A stretch of DNA of 64,000 nt, taken from NCBI RefSeq assembly GCF_900114835.1, contig NZ_FOUJ01000001.1, positions 992,001 through 1,056,000 of the forward strand, read 5' to 3'. Of the stretch, positions 1-8,378 are shown in pieces. A program made the position numbers and the translations under genes. Numbering within the stretch: position 1 is the first letter of the stretch; the number at the start of each line of letters is the position of its first letter. A model generated the notes under the pieces. It had not been told where the DNA came from, ran no database searches, and saw nothing but the letters and a program-made list of their open reading frames with translations. This stretch comes from Methanolobus profundi (GTDB lineage Archaea > Halobacteriota > Methanosarcinia > Methanosarcinales > Methanosarcinaceae).

Positions 1-570
1 AGAGGTGCTTCACGTTACTACGATGAGCGCTACAGGGAAGGCTTCGCCCTTGAGTGCAAGGCCATGAAAAAAGTGAGAGATGAGATGGGACTGACCAATC
101 TCATACTGATGATCCCGTTCTGCCGTCGCATCGATGAAGCCAAAAAGGTTCTCGAAGAGATGAAGAAGAACGGTCTTGTCAGGGGAGAGAACGACCTCAA
201 GGTCTACATGATGACCGAGATCCCAAGCAATGTCCTGCTCATAGACGAGTTCAGCAAGTACTTTGACGGCTTCTCCATCGGCTCCAACGACCTCACACAA
301 CTGACCCTCGGCGTTGACCGTGATTCCGAGATCCTTGCATCCACCTTCGACGAACGCGACGAAGCCGTGAAGAAACTAGTTTCAATGGCAGTTCAGGGTG
401 CCAAAAGGAACAACAAACACAGCGGTCTCTGCGGTCAGGCTCCAAGCGATTACCCGGAGTTTGCTGAGTTCCTTGTGAAGGAGGGAATAGATTCGATCTC
501 GCTGAACCCTGATTCTGTGATGAAGATAGCAGTTAAGGTGCTGGAGGTTGAGAAGGGGATGGGGGAGTGA
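1..570 (+). CDS. ppsA: Phosphoenolpyruvate synthase, C-terminal part (5' end outside window)
   Basis: The reading frame is open from base 1 ([11 protein letters not shown]...) to a TGA at 568-570, so this is the last 189 codons of a larger gene. The PEP-binding TIM-barrel of the PEP synthase/PPDK/enzyme I family is visible: MIPFCRR, then [18 protein letters not shown] (substrate loop with the conserved SNDLTQ) and [15 protein letters not shown], which carries the conserved catalytic-site cysteine. The family makes PEP from pyruvate, ATP and water for gluconeogenesis, the expected direction in a methanogen fixing carbon through acetyl-CoA and pyruvate. A T-rich stretch at about 602-616 follows the stop. 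The call is sure; only the N-terminal nucleotide-binding and phosphohistidine domains are missing because of the window edge. Confidence 0.95.
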   Translation, partial: RGASRYYDERYREGFALECKAMKKVRDEMGLTNLILMIPFCRRIDEAKKVLEEMKKNGLVRGENDLKVYMMTEIPSNVLLIDEFSKYFDGFSIGSNDLTQLTLGVDRDSEILASTFDERDEAVKKLVSMAVQGAKRNNKHSGLCGQAPSDYPEFAEFLVKEGIDSISLNPDSVMKIAVKVLEVEKGMGE

Positions 571-597
571 ATTTATTATGGATTAAAAATTCAAATT

Positions 598-616
598 TAA
601 TCCCTCTTTTTTGATT
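598..616 (+). terminator. T-rich terminator after ppsA
   Basis: The stretch around 598-616 (TTAATCCCTCTTTTTTGATT) lies about 30 bases after the ppsA stop. Archaeal transcription commonly ends at such T-runs on the non-template strand. No hairpin was seen. Confidence 0.4.
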
Positions 617-734
617 AAGGGGATATATACAACTCAAATTATGGCAACGATTATTTAAAACATTCAGCACATCATAGATTATCATTGTAGGGTAGGGAAA
701 TATTTTAAATGTTTGAGACTCATTTTTTTCTTAA

Positions 735-2579
735 ATGGATGAAACTATCACTTGTAAACCTGCAAAATATCCATATAACGATACTTTGGAAAACAATGCT
801 ATTACAGTTTTGGAGTATATACTTGACCAAAATTTTGTGAAGACAGATTTGAATAAAAGAGATAAAGTACCTAATATCGATGGATATTTCGAAATTGTGG
901 ATATTGACCAAATTCCAATTGGAAAATTGGAAATACAAGTGAAGAAATTATCAGATAATAATTTAGAAAATCCAAAATATCAATGCAAAGTAGAATTTTT
1001 GAAATACTGCGAAGAAAGTGTTCTTCCTGTTTTTCTTATCTTGGTTGACATTCAAAACAATATTGCTTATTGGAAGCTATGCAATAATCTTTTTAAAGAA
1101 TTATCGATTAGCAAAAACGCCAAAACAAAAACTGTTAAAATTTTACCTGAAAAATATATTCGAAAAGGAGAAAGTGGTTATATCCAAGAATGGAAAGAAA
1201 TCATTGCAAATTACAAAATTAGAATAAGTTCGTATGAACCCTTAAAGGAAGAACTTCAACAACTAAAAGAAGATCATGATTTGCTTATCCATAACTCAGA
1301 GCCACTTTTAAATTCGGAAAGAGATGAATTTCAAAAAATTCATATTTTTTTAGATAATTTGAACTTTCATTTTGATACATATCTGAATAATATTAAAAAA
1401 ATACTTTACCCTAATTGTTGGAAGCTAGGACTTGCTTATAGTGGTTATGAAAAGGATTCGATTGCGTATATTTTATACCCAATTAATATGAGTAGTAATG
1501 ACTTGCAAATAAGGGAATTCTCAAGTAAACTAACGAATCAATTGGATAAAAGTGAGTTTGGATACACAACAACAATTTTCTATAGTGAAAACCCAATTCA
1601 AACTAGACCAAAAGAATATGCCACTGAATTGGCAAAAAAACAAGCTAAAGAAGTGTTGGAAAAAAAAGCACTAAATATACAAAATTTGCTTTTAGCTGAG
1701 GAATTGCTATTTTCTTTCATTGATAGAAATAATGAGTATTTAGGTTTGAAGATTAAAAATAAATATGATATTGACGAACTTGATTATGCTTTTTTCGTTT
1801 ATTTTCCTATTTTTATCGAAGAAACTGCAAAAAAAGTAAACCACAATTTAAGCCTTAACCCCATAATTAATATTGATTTATTAACAAGTAAAATAGCTGA
1901 AAATGACTTAAAGCTTATAATTGCAAATGTAAAAACAAGGCTTGAAAATAAGGATCGCTCTATTTTTGATATTTACCTTAAAAGCACGTTTTTCTCTTCA
2001 AATATGATGAACAATTTGTTTGATTTTATTAAGAATTCTAGGAGAAAAACAATAAATAGAGTCTATGTGCCACCTGATTTTTCTAGATTACAACAAGTAC
2101 AAAATAATATTTGGCATGCTTATTCATTAGAAGACATTCAAAGAAATGCAGAAATAATATATAAACAATCAGTTGAAGTTTATAATTTTGTGATAGAAAA
2201 ACATTTTCCTCTCTTAAAAGAGGAAATGTCTTTTTTTAAAAATTTTAATCGAATTATTTTTGTAATTGATAACAAAGAAAATCCTGAACAAAGACCTATT
2301 ATTACTACATATTACCTCCAAAATAAAGAAGTCCATGAGCAACGTATTGATGTATTTTTGAAAAATCAAGATCAAAATCCTTTTAAGTCTTTAAGTGACG
2401 TTCAGAAAAAGCGAGACAACTTAATTCTTGATGGACAAAAATATAAATTGATGACATTGTCAAAAGGGGTTAGTAAATATCTTTTTGACCCACTTCCAAT
2501 GCATAATTATATCTATGATTTATTAAGTGCAAAATTAGACCGAGTGGATTTTAATTCCGATCAATTGTTGCAAATATAA
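735..2579 (+). CDS. AT-rich acquired gene, DUF4365-like nuclease-fold N-terminus
   Basis: A 614-aa protein of unknown function. Residues 1-120 resemble the DUF4365 group of PD-(D/E)XK nuclease-like domains: a glutamate near 19, NIDGYFEI with D49, then LEIQVKK giving E66-x-Q-x-K70. I saw no known domain in the remaining 490 residues, which are rich in Lys, Asn, Ile and Phe and have coiled-coil-like stretches around 190-225. Base composition differs sharply from its neighbours: 15 G/C in the 60 bases 1681-1740, with A/T-ending codons throughout. That points to horizontal transfer, possibly of a defence-type gene. A possible TATA element lies near 698-710. Its 3' end overlaps a broken host-like fragment on the other strand. 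The nuclease assignment rests on one motif and is tentative. Confidence 0.7.
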   Translation: MDETITCKPAKYPYNDTLENNAITVLEYILDQNFVKTDLNKRDKVPNIDGYFEIVDIDQIPIGKLEIQVKKLSDNNLENPKYQCKVEFLKYCEESVLPVFLILVDIQNNIAYWKLCNNLFKELSISKNAKTKTVKILPEKYIRKGESGYIQEWKEIIANYKIRISSYEPLKEELQQLKEDHDLLIHNSEPLLNSERDEFQKIHIFLDNLNFHFDTYLNNIKKILYPNCWKLGLAYSGYEKDSIAYILYPINMSSNDLQIREFSSKLTNQLDKSEFGYTTTIFYSENPIQTRPKEYATELAKKQAKEVLEKKALNIQNLLLAEELLFSFIDRNNEYLGLKIKNKYDIDELDYAFFVYFPIFIEETAKKVNHNLSLNPIINIDLLTSKIAENDLKLIIANVKTRLENKDRSIFDIYLKSTFFSSNMMNNLFDFIKNSRRKTINRVYVPPDFSRLQQVQNNIWHAYSLEDIQRNAEIIYKQSVEVYNFVIEKHFPLLKEEMSFFKNFNRIIFVIDNKENPEQRPIITTYYLQNKEVHEQRIDVFLKNQDQNPFKSLSDVQKKRDNLILDGQKYKLMTLSKGVSKYLFDPLPMHNYIYDLLSAKLDRVDFNSDQLLQI

Positions 2580-2977
2580 TTCTGAACCAACACCTTCACC
2601 GCACCATGTTCATAATTGAGCTTCTTCCCCTGCTCAATTTCATCCTTAATCCACTTCAGTGTACTCCTATCCTCAATCCCCATTGGCAGTACATCTTTAG
2701 GTTTTAGAGAAAGCACCCATTCATGAAACTTATTGATATCAAGATATGTTTCAACTTTATTGCTTTCCAGTTCTTCCATTTCAACCTTGTTTGCCTCCTT
2801 GCCAATATATACACATCCTGTGAGCTTCAAATATCTCCTTTGTAGAATTCCAATATCCCCTTCAAACATGGCTTCAGGATGGTCTAAGTAATCAAGAAAT
2901 ACATCACTTAATGGCTTCCTGTATTCCTGTTTCTGACTCCTACCCACAATTATTCCAGAGCAAACTAAAAGAAACAA
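2561..2977 (-). pseudogene. Truncated remnant of an unidentified gene
   Basis: A 138-codon open stretch with ordinary, non-AT-rich codon use. The only possible start at its left end is a TTG at 2977, and the frame stays open upstream to a TAA at 3014-3016 with plausible coding content and no ATG. The last residues (NYICNN) are read from the 3' end of the AT-rich gene at 735-2579, so the native C-terminus appears to have been replaced. The body contains a Lys/Glu-rich region and a short segment (MGIEDRSTLKWIKDEI) that could be a small helix-turn-helix. I do not recognise the family. Reading: a gene fragment broken at both ends, with the right junction of the acquired DNA near 2580. Confidence 0.5.
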
Positions 2978-3102
2978 TGATCTGGAAGGACAAATATCAG
3001 AATTGACCGGATATTACCATTGATCAAATACACATTTACTTTATTACTTATTTTTATATATTATCCCAACATTTAATAATGTACAATTTAAGGGAATCGT
3101 AT

Positions 3103-3396
3103 ATGACAACACAATACATTAACAAGGTTGGAGTCTTCTCTCTCGGGAAGATACTTGGTGCAGTTTACGGAATACTCGGACTCATAATAGGAGCTATGAT
3201 GAGTCTTTTCTCCATTGCCATGGGTTCAATGATGGGAGAAATGGGATTTGCCAGTGGACTTATGTTCGGTGTCGGTTCGATAATAACCCTGCCGATCTTC
3301 TACGGAATAATGGGATTCATCAGTGGTCTGATAATAGCAGTGGTATTCAATGTGATAACCGGCTTCATAGGTGGACTGGAAGTAGATATCGAGTAG
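3103..3396 (+). CDS. Small membrane protein, paralogue of 6556-6816
   Basis: An ATG at 3079 is in frame, but the ATG at 3103 is preferred because AAGGGA sits 7 bases ahead of it. The resulting 97-aa protein begins MTTQYINKVGVFSLGKILG and has two long hydrophobic, Gly/Met-rich segments (about 13-35 and 48-88) with the motif PIFYGIMGFISG. This is the pattern of a widespread archaeal family of small integral membrane proteins of unknown function. The protein at 6556-6816 shares the same layout, and the two bracket the minus-strand cassette 3451-6232. A TATA-like element (TTTTTATATATTAT) at 3051-3064 fits transcription from just upstream. Confidence 0.75.
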   Translation: MTTQYINKVGVFSLGKILGAVYGILGLIIGAMMSLFSIAMGSMMGEMGFASGLMFGVGSIITLPIFYGIMGFISGLIIAVVFNVITGFIGGLEVDIE

Positions 3397-3417
3397 GTCG
3401 TTCATTTGAACGATTAA

Positions 3418-3450
3418 TCCTTTATTCTTTCTACTTTTTGTTTTTTATTA
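3418..3450 (+). terminator. T-rich terminator between convergent genes
   Basis: A pyrimidine-rich stretch with several T-runs (ATTCTTTCTACTTTTTGTTTTTTATT) follows the small membrane protein gene and precedes the convergent hydrolase stop. It should end plus-strand transcription. Confidence 0.45.
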
Positions 3451-4224
3451 TCAAGCAAATACAGATCTCAGATACCTTAGAACGATATCATTGAACTTGT
3501 CATATTGCTCGATCGAGCAGACATGCCCGCAATTATCGATTATCTCAACACGAGAATTGCTTATCCTCTTACTGTATCTCAAAGTATCCTTCAGGAAGAG
3601 ATGGTCCTCATCACCTGAGACATAAAGTACCTGGATATCATCATCAAGTTCATCCAGCCATGTGAGGCTGTCATTTGTTTGAGGGATGAGATCCACCCAT
3701 CTGCAGAACTCATCATAGCCTAACTTCTTCGCTTCGGTCACGAAGATAGAACGCGATCTCTTGTGATTGCTCCTTGGAAGTATGATGTAGGCGAAGAACC
3801 TGTACAGGATCATGTAATTGATCCATCTCTTGAACGTGATAGCAAGGTAAAGCAGGAACTTCGTCCTCAGGTTGAACTTGATTATCCCGCCTCCAAGGAT
3901 CAGCGAGCTGACCTTTTCAGGATAGAGCACAGCAAAGCGCAGGCATATCAGTGAACTGAAGGAAAAGCCCATGAAATGAGCCTTTTCGATATTGTGGTGT
4001 TCCAGCGTGCCAGCTATGAGCCTGCAAACCTTATCCAGCTCCAGTTCCCCGTGGACCTTCTCTTTGTGCATCTCCAGAACAAGCAGGTTATAGTGCTTTG
4101 AGAAGAACTCGGTCTGGTTCTTCCACGTCCTTGCACTGCCTCCAAAACCATGCACGAACACTATCCAGTCATTAGAACCGTCCTTAAGGTGAACCTCAGC
4201 ACTAAACCTTTTTCCTTCTGCCAT
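3451..4224 (-). CDS. Alpha/beta-fold hydrolase
   Basis: A 257-aa protein with the classical alpha/beta hydrolase features: oxyanion-hole loop FVHGFGGSARTW (24-34), nucleophile elbow GFSFS with Ser88, an acidic residue in the SGDEDHLF loop, and a late histidine in NCGHVCSIE. The cap region (about 120-170) is rich in aromatic and basic residues, which would suit a hydrophobic substrate. No signal peptide is visible, so it should be cytoplasmic. Its start overlaps the end of the radical SAM gene by 23 bases, so the two are translationally coupled and probably act in one pathway. The substrate cannot be told from sequence; esterase, thioesterase or C-C hydrolase are all possible. Confidence 0.88.
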   Translation of the reverse strand: MAEGKRFSAEVHLKDGSNDWIVFVHGFGGSARTWKNQTEFFSKHYNLLVLEMHKEKVHGELELDKVCRLIAGTLEHHNIEKAHFMGFSFSSLICLRFAVLYPEKVSSLILGGGIIKFNLRTKFLLYLAITFKRWINYMILYRFFAYIILPRSNHKRSRSIFVTEAKKLGYDEFCRWVDLIPQTNDSLTWLDELDDDIQVLYVSGDEDHLFLKDTLRYSKRISNSRVEIIDNCGHVCSIEQYDKFNDIVLRYLRSVFA

Positions 4225-5482
4225 CGGTCATTCCTTTCTTGAAAGCAAGGTACTTTAAGAACACAGGGAAGTTCTTCCGGTTATGCTCCGGCATCTTCTC
4301 GAAAAGTTCCTCTGATAATGCTTCCCATTCCAGGGCACGCTCATAGCTTTTCTCTGCAAGATGTTCAGGAGATTCAGGATTGGACAGATGGGTCGATCTG
4401 GCACCACCTTCCCTTACAACATCAACAATAGCCTGCGGGTTATCTATCAATGGACATGGCCTCAGCGGATTCTCTGAGAACGGCTGAGCAGCCCTGAAAG
4501 TGGTGAAGAACTTCGATCTCAGTGCATCAGCAAGTGAGACATCGTGTATATTGGAATCTGAATAATGACAGAAAGCACACGGCTCAACATCACCCTTGGC
4601 ATTGATGTGGGCAAAGCCAGTACCTGCACCAAGACAACCGAAACAGAGATGGCCGTTGTTCCAGAAATCCACTATCACATAATCATGCCTGTCGCAGTAA
4701 TCCCTTATCTTCTCCTGCACATACGCCCTCTGTTGAGCAGTACACACAAGAGACGTATCGGCATCACTACCCACCGGAATATACTGGAACATCCACCCGA
4801 ACCATGCACCCTTCTCACGCATCTTATCAAGGAACTCATCACTGGCGATGGTCCTGTAGTTCTTAGAATGATAGCACGCAGAGAAAGAGAAGCCGATATC
4901 TCTGGACCTCAGGATATCCATGGCCCTTATCGCTCTATCGTAGACACCTTCCCCTCTTCTGAAGTCGGTCTCTTCCTTTGTTCCCTCGATACTGATAAAG
5001 ACATTCAGATTACCAACTTTAACCATCTCGTCAGCAAATTCCTCATCGATAAGAGTGGCATTGGTGAACGCACCGAATGTCATACGGTCATGTTTCCTGC
5101 ACAACTTCAGGATATCATCTTTCCTGAGAAGTGGTTCACCACCTGTCATCAGGCAATCCAGAATACCTAGTTCTTCAGCCTGAGTCAATATGTCATCGAA
5201 CTTCTCATAGGAGATGTTATGTCCGCTCTCATAGTCCTGTGACCAGCAGCCCTTGCATCTGAGATTGCAATCGCTGGTCGGGTCGATGAGCAGGACCCTT
5301 GGAATAGAGCACTTGTGTTTGAAACCATTGTAGAGCTCTTTTAAGGTTATGAACTCTCCCATCGTAAGATGAGTGGCAATACCCTTCGCTGAGAAGAACT
5401 GCTTACTCCTGTAGACGTAAGCCTTATGGTGTGGAAATGGGGGTATCTCCTTTTTTTCCCCATTTACCATTAGATATTTCAA
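4202..5482 (-). CDS. Radical SAM protein with SPASM-like C-terminal cysteines
   Basis: A 426-aa protein. The radical SAM cluster motif is CNLRCKGC (Cys72, Cys76, Cys79), followed by the SAM-contacting MTGGEPLLR. The C-terminal half has further cysteines in a SPASM-like layout (HLCFGCLGAG, then INAKGDVEPCAFCHYSD, then LRPCPLID), which suggests an auxiliary iron-sulfur cluster. SPASM-type enzymes often modify peptides but some act on small molecules. The gene sits between a membrane-anchored protein gene upstream (16-base gap) and a hydrolase gene downstream (overlap), so all three are probably one transcript. No small precursor-peptide gene was found nearby. The reaction is unknown. Confidence 0.9.
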   Translation of the reverse strand: MKYLMVNGEKKEIPPFPHHKAYVYRSKQFFSAKGIATHLTMGEFITLKELYNGFKHKCSIPRVLLIDPTSDCNLRCKGCWSQDYESGHNISYEKFDDILTQAEELGILDCLMTGGEPLLRKDDILKLCRKHDRMTFGAFTNATLIDEEFADEMVKVGNLNVFISIEGTKEETDFRRGEGVYDRAIRAMDILRSRDIGFSFSACYHSKNYRTIASDEFLDKMREKGAWFGWMFQYIPVGSDADTSLVCTAQQRAYVQEKIRDYCDRHDYVIVDFWNNGHLCFGCLGAGTGFAHINAKGDVEPCAFCHYSDSNIHDVSLADALRSKFFTTFRAAQPFSENPLRPCPLIDNPQAIVDVVREGGARSTHLSNPESPEHLAEKSYERALEWEALSEELFEKMPEHNRKNFPVFLKYLAFKKGMTDGRRKKV

Positions 5483-5497
5483 ATCCTAACCTCTGCC

Positions 5498-6232
5498 TTA
5501 TTTCTTGGTTACAGAGACCTTTTGTGGAATGACACCATCAAAGACGAACTCGCCATTCTCATTGGAGTCAAGACTTGTGATCTCAAGCCCCGGAACAACA
5601 GTATAGATCCTCGGGAAGTATTCTTCCATTACATCCACACTTTCTTCTTCCATATACTTCTCAGGCAGAGAAACAGGGCCAAGATAGAATGATTCCGGAT
5701 CACCGCTCAACTGGTTATTGGTAACACTGATACGTCCTTTGCTGTAGATGTTCAATTTGTCAGGAAGAGGAAGCGGGACATCATCTGCAACATCTGAATA
5801 AAGGTCGGTCTTAAGCCTCCCGATATCTGCAGTGCTGGATCCTTCCATAGTACCATCAGGCAAAACCTTTACCTGAAGGTCATCGAACCACCAGAATCCA
5901 GGTGCGATCTCATTCAGCAGAGCCGTTGATTCTGCTGCGGTCAAAGTGAACTCCTTTCTTTCATAATCAGAGAACTCGAAATTGTAATCATTGATAGATT
6001 TCTTTTCTGCATTCTGTTTGTATTCTTCCAGCTCTTCACCGGTCATGCCTTCGAACTCTATCTGCATACCGGTCTTCTCCAGAGCGCTCAGATAGTCCTC
6101 ATGGGTATATTCGACCCCGAGATCCTTGGGTCCCAGTATCGAGAAACTGGCATAGACCCAGAATACACTTCCTAATATCACTACAGCTGCCGCTAAGAGT
6201 ACATACTTCAGATTTCCTTTTTCACTGCTCAT
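5498..6232 (-). CDS. Membrane-anchored extracytoplasmic protein of unknown function
   Basis: A 244-aa protein with a short basic N-terminus, one hydrophobic anchor (about 10-31, VLLAAAVVILGSVFWVYASF) and a roughly 210-residue acidic domain that should face outside. Parts of the domain (VLPDGTMEGSSTADIGRLK, KGRISVTNNQLSG, FDGVIPQKVSV) look like beta strands of a lipid-carrier or LEA/YceI-like fold, but I cannot name a family. It is the first gene of the three-gene minus-strand cassette with the radical SAM enzyme and hydrolase. The context suggests an envelope or lipid role; that is inference. Confidence 0.75.
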   Translation of the reverse strand: MSSEKGNLKYVLLAAAVVILGSVFWVYASFSILGPKDLGVEYTHEDYLSALEKTGMQIEFEGMTGEELEEYKQNAEKKSINDYNFEFSDYERKEFTLTAAESTALLNEIAPGFWWFDDLQVKVLPDGTMEGSSTADIGRLKTDLYSDVADDVPLPLPDKLNIYSKGRISVTNNQLSGDPESFYLGPVSLPEKYMEEESVDVMEEYFPRIYTVVPGLEITSLDSNENGEFVFDGVIPQKVSVTKK

Positions 6233-6555
6233 TGCACCACATCCATTTTTAAGATCATTAATACAACCACCTTCGCGCTATGCTATTTGATGAAGTATCC
6301 AACCCAGAACAGTCAAATATCAAGTGCGAGCCTCTGATAATGCCGTATCATGTAGAAGAAAAAGCGATACGAACAAAACCATGTTATTTCAGATGTTAAC
6401 AACCTGAATATATGTTTTACGATTTTATCCGCATCCGCTCAAATAAAATTTAATTTATATTAATAATTTTTAGCATTTATGAAAGATAGATAACTGTCAA
6501 CATCTTTTTATGCCAATATTGCACTATTTTATAATCGTGCGAGGATGAGCTTCAA
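6233..6555. other. Intergenic promoter region between divergent genes
   Basis: 323 bases without a gene separate the cassette start (minus) from the small membrane protein gene (plus). The right half is AT-rich with several TATA-like stretches, including ATTTTATAATC at 6527-6537 for the plus-strand gene. GAGGATGAG at 6541-6549 is a likely ribosome-binding site for the ATG at 6556. Nothing else is visible. Confidence 0.5.
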
Positions 6556-6816
6556 ATGCCAAATATACATATTACAAAGATAGATACAATAGCAATGGGA
6601 AAGAAAGTTGCGATCATCTTTGCAGTCCTGTTCGAACTTCTTGTGATAATTCTCGTGACACCACCATCAATATCAGATATCGGAAGTACCGAAATGTTAA
6701 TAGTAGCAGGAATTATCCCCCTTGCACCTTTATTCTATGGTGCACTTGGTTTTATTACAGGATCCATCATTGCAATGATGTTCAATATCGCCAGTGACCA
6801 TTTTGGTGATCAGTAG
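6556..6816 (+). CDS. Small membrane protein, paralogue of 3103-3396
   Basis: An 86-aa protein with a short polar N-terminus (MPNIHITKIDTIAMGKK) and two hydrophobic segments (about 17-37 and 48-80). The motif PLAPLFYGALGFITGSIIAMMFNI matches the second half of the protein at 3103-3396 (PIFYGIMGFISGLIIAVVFNV). Both therefore belong to the same archaeal small membrane family of unknown function. A good ribosome-binding site (GAGG) precedes the ATG. It lacks the Met-rich middle segment of its paralogue. Confidence 0.75.
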   Translation: MPNIHITKIDTIAMGKKVAIIFAVLFELLVIILVTPPSISDIGSTEMLIVAGIIPLAPLFYGALGFITGSIIAMMFNIASDHFGDQ

Positions 6817-6850
6817 CTCAAATTGAATAGATAATAGATCAAAAAGCATT

Positions 6851-7078
6851 TCAAGGTTCGATCCACACTTCCAGAACCCTGTCCTTTATCTCATAGTCCT
6901 TTACAGTGGTTATCTTCATGTCCTTGGGGTTCTCTATCCACCCGATATCATAATCCTTCTTTTCCCTTCCACCACAACAGACCTTCCTTGTGATGCCAAG
7001 GTTCAGTTTAACACGGTCGATACCCTTCTCATCGATCTCTTCAACATCGTCCTGATATCTTCTTTGTATTAAGATCAT
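6851..7078 (-). CDS. Small conserved-looking protein, function unknown
   Basis: A 75-aa mostly polar protein. Features are a CCGG doublet of cysteines in the middle (RKVCCGGREKKDYDIGWIENPKD) and alternating hydrophobic residues that suggest a small beta-rich fold. There is no signal peptide or membrane segment. It lies alone between the small membrane protein gene (convergent) and lrgB (same strand, 70-base gap). I do not recognise the family; codon use is normal for the region, which supports a real gene. Confidence 0.55.
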   Translation of the reverse strand: MILIQRRYQDDVEEIDEKGIDRVKLNLGITRKVCCGGREKKDYDIGWIENPKDMKITTVKDYEIKDRVLEVWIEP

Positions 7079-7149
7079 GTAAATTCCCCATTACAAGAAT
7101 AGTATCATTCATCGAGATAATCGTTTCCATGCAGGACAGGTCTCACAAA

Positions 7150-7854
7150 TTACATCAACAGCTTAGCCAGCAATGGTGCAAGGAACACAGTGATAAGTCC
7201 GGCAATGCCGATGGCCAGACCGCTCATAGCTCCTTCGGTCTCTCCAAGTTCCACCGCTTTGGTCGTACCAAGGGCATGGGATGAAGTACCGATGGCAATA
7301 CCTACTGCCACCTCGTCATCTATCCTGAACAACTTACAGACCATTGGACCCAGGAGAACACCTGCTATTCCGGTAAAGACTATGGCAGCCACAGTAATAG
7401 ATGGAATTCCACCAAGCTGGTTGGATATCTCGATACCTATAGGCGTTGTGACGGATTTAGGCAGCATTGAGATGCTGATAAGTTCATCAAGCCCGAACAT
7501 CTTACACATGACGATGATACTGGTTATGCCTGCAGCCGAACCTATACTGATACCTGCAATTATAGGAACGACATTCTCCTTCAGCAGACTTATCTTCTTG
7601 TATAAAGGCACAGCAAGGATAACTGTGGCAGGACCAAGGAAGAACGATATGAACTGCCCTCCCCTGTTGTAATCATCAAAACTTATATGGAAGCTCAGAA
7701 GCAGAGCTATTATCATCAGCATGCTCAGAACAAGCGGATTCATGAGTGGGGAACCTGTCCTTTTGTAGAGCAGTCCGCCTGCATAGAATGTCAGCAGGGA
7801 TATCCCTATGCCGAACACAGGTGACTGCAGGAACTGGGATATAAGTTCACTCAA
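7150..7854 (-). CDS. lrgB: LrgB/CidB family membrane protein
   Basis: A 234-aa polytopic membrane protein with about seven hydrophobic segments. The LrgB signature regions are present: SMLPKSVTTPIGIEIS near the middle, and VAVGIAIGTSSHALGTTKAVELGE in the C-terminal third. In bacteria LrgA/LrgB and their plant homologue are linked to murein-hydrolase control and to glycolate or pyruvate export. An archaeon lacks murein, so a transport role is more likely here. The gene overlaps lrgA by 8 bases, so the two should be co-translated and form one membrane system. Confidence 0.92.
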   Translation of the reverse strand: MSELISQFLQSPVFGIGISLLTFYAGGLLYKRTGSPLMNPLVLSMLMIIALLLSFHISFDDYNRGGQFISFFLGPATVILAVPLYKKISLLKENVVPIIAGISIGSAAGITSIIVMCKMFGLDELISISMLPKSVTTPIGIEISNQLGGIPSITVAAIVFTGIAGVLLGPMVCKLFRIDDEVAVGIAIGTSSHALGTTKAVELGETEGAMSGLAIGIAGLITVFLAPLLAKLLM

Positions 7855-8203
7855 GGGACTGCCTCCTTTTCATAAGGATCTGTACCGTTGCCCCGGTCAC
7901 AACTGCAATGATGAACGTTGAGACCACGGATATAATGAAAAGTGCGGTCCACTTCCCTTCAAGGATCGTAAAACATGTGATAAGTCCTACTGCTGCAGGT
8001 ATGAAGAAGAACGAGAGATGTTTCAGCAAAAAGTTACTTACATCCTCTATCATCGACAGTTCCAGTATACCTGTAAGCAGGAGAATAAGCAACAATACCA
8101 TTCCCAGAACGTTTCCCGGAATGGGAAGAGCAAGATAATTATGGATGAGATCACCCACATAGCAGATAGCGAGAATTATTGCGAATTGGATGACATACTT
8201 CAT
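7847..8203 (-). CDS. lrgA: LrgA/CidA family membrane protein
   Basis: A 118-aa protein with four predicted membrane segments. It has the family features LALPIPGNVLGMVLLLILLL after the first helix and HLSFFFIPAAVGLI in the third, the usual holin-like CidA/LrgA pattern and length. It is the first gene of the lrgAB pair. No dedicated regulator (for example a LytTR or LysR gene) lies next to it; the adjacent upstream gene is the RNA helicase, about 175 bases away on the same strand. Confidence 0.92.
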   Translation of the reverse strand: MKYVIQFAIILAICYVGDLIHNYLALPIPGNVLGMVLLLILLLTGILELSMIEDVSNFLLKHLSFFFIPAAVGLITCFTILEGKWTALFIISVVSTFIIAVVTGATVQILMKRRQSLE

Positions 8204-8378
8204 TCAAGGTCACTTTCGTTTTTGTAGATAAGCAGCACAATATATGTTCTGCTATGAAGCGGATATAAGGTCGGTAGCTGATATTAGCACTTTCGGTTCA
8301 TGCTGTGATCGATGCTACTGAAAGAACTAAGCAATGATCATCGATATTTCCGATGACCATTGAATTATCTATTTGGAA

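Noticed and set aside
735-2579. Complete restriction-modification or toxin-antitoxin system
   Set aside because: No methylase, specificity subunit or partner gene is adjacent; only the one AT-rich gene with a nuclease-like motif is present.
4565-5170. 201-codon plus-strand frame inside the radical SAM gene
   Set aside because: It is the antisense shadow of a clear gene with intact catalytic motifs on the minus strand, and has no start signal.
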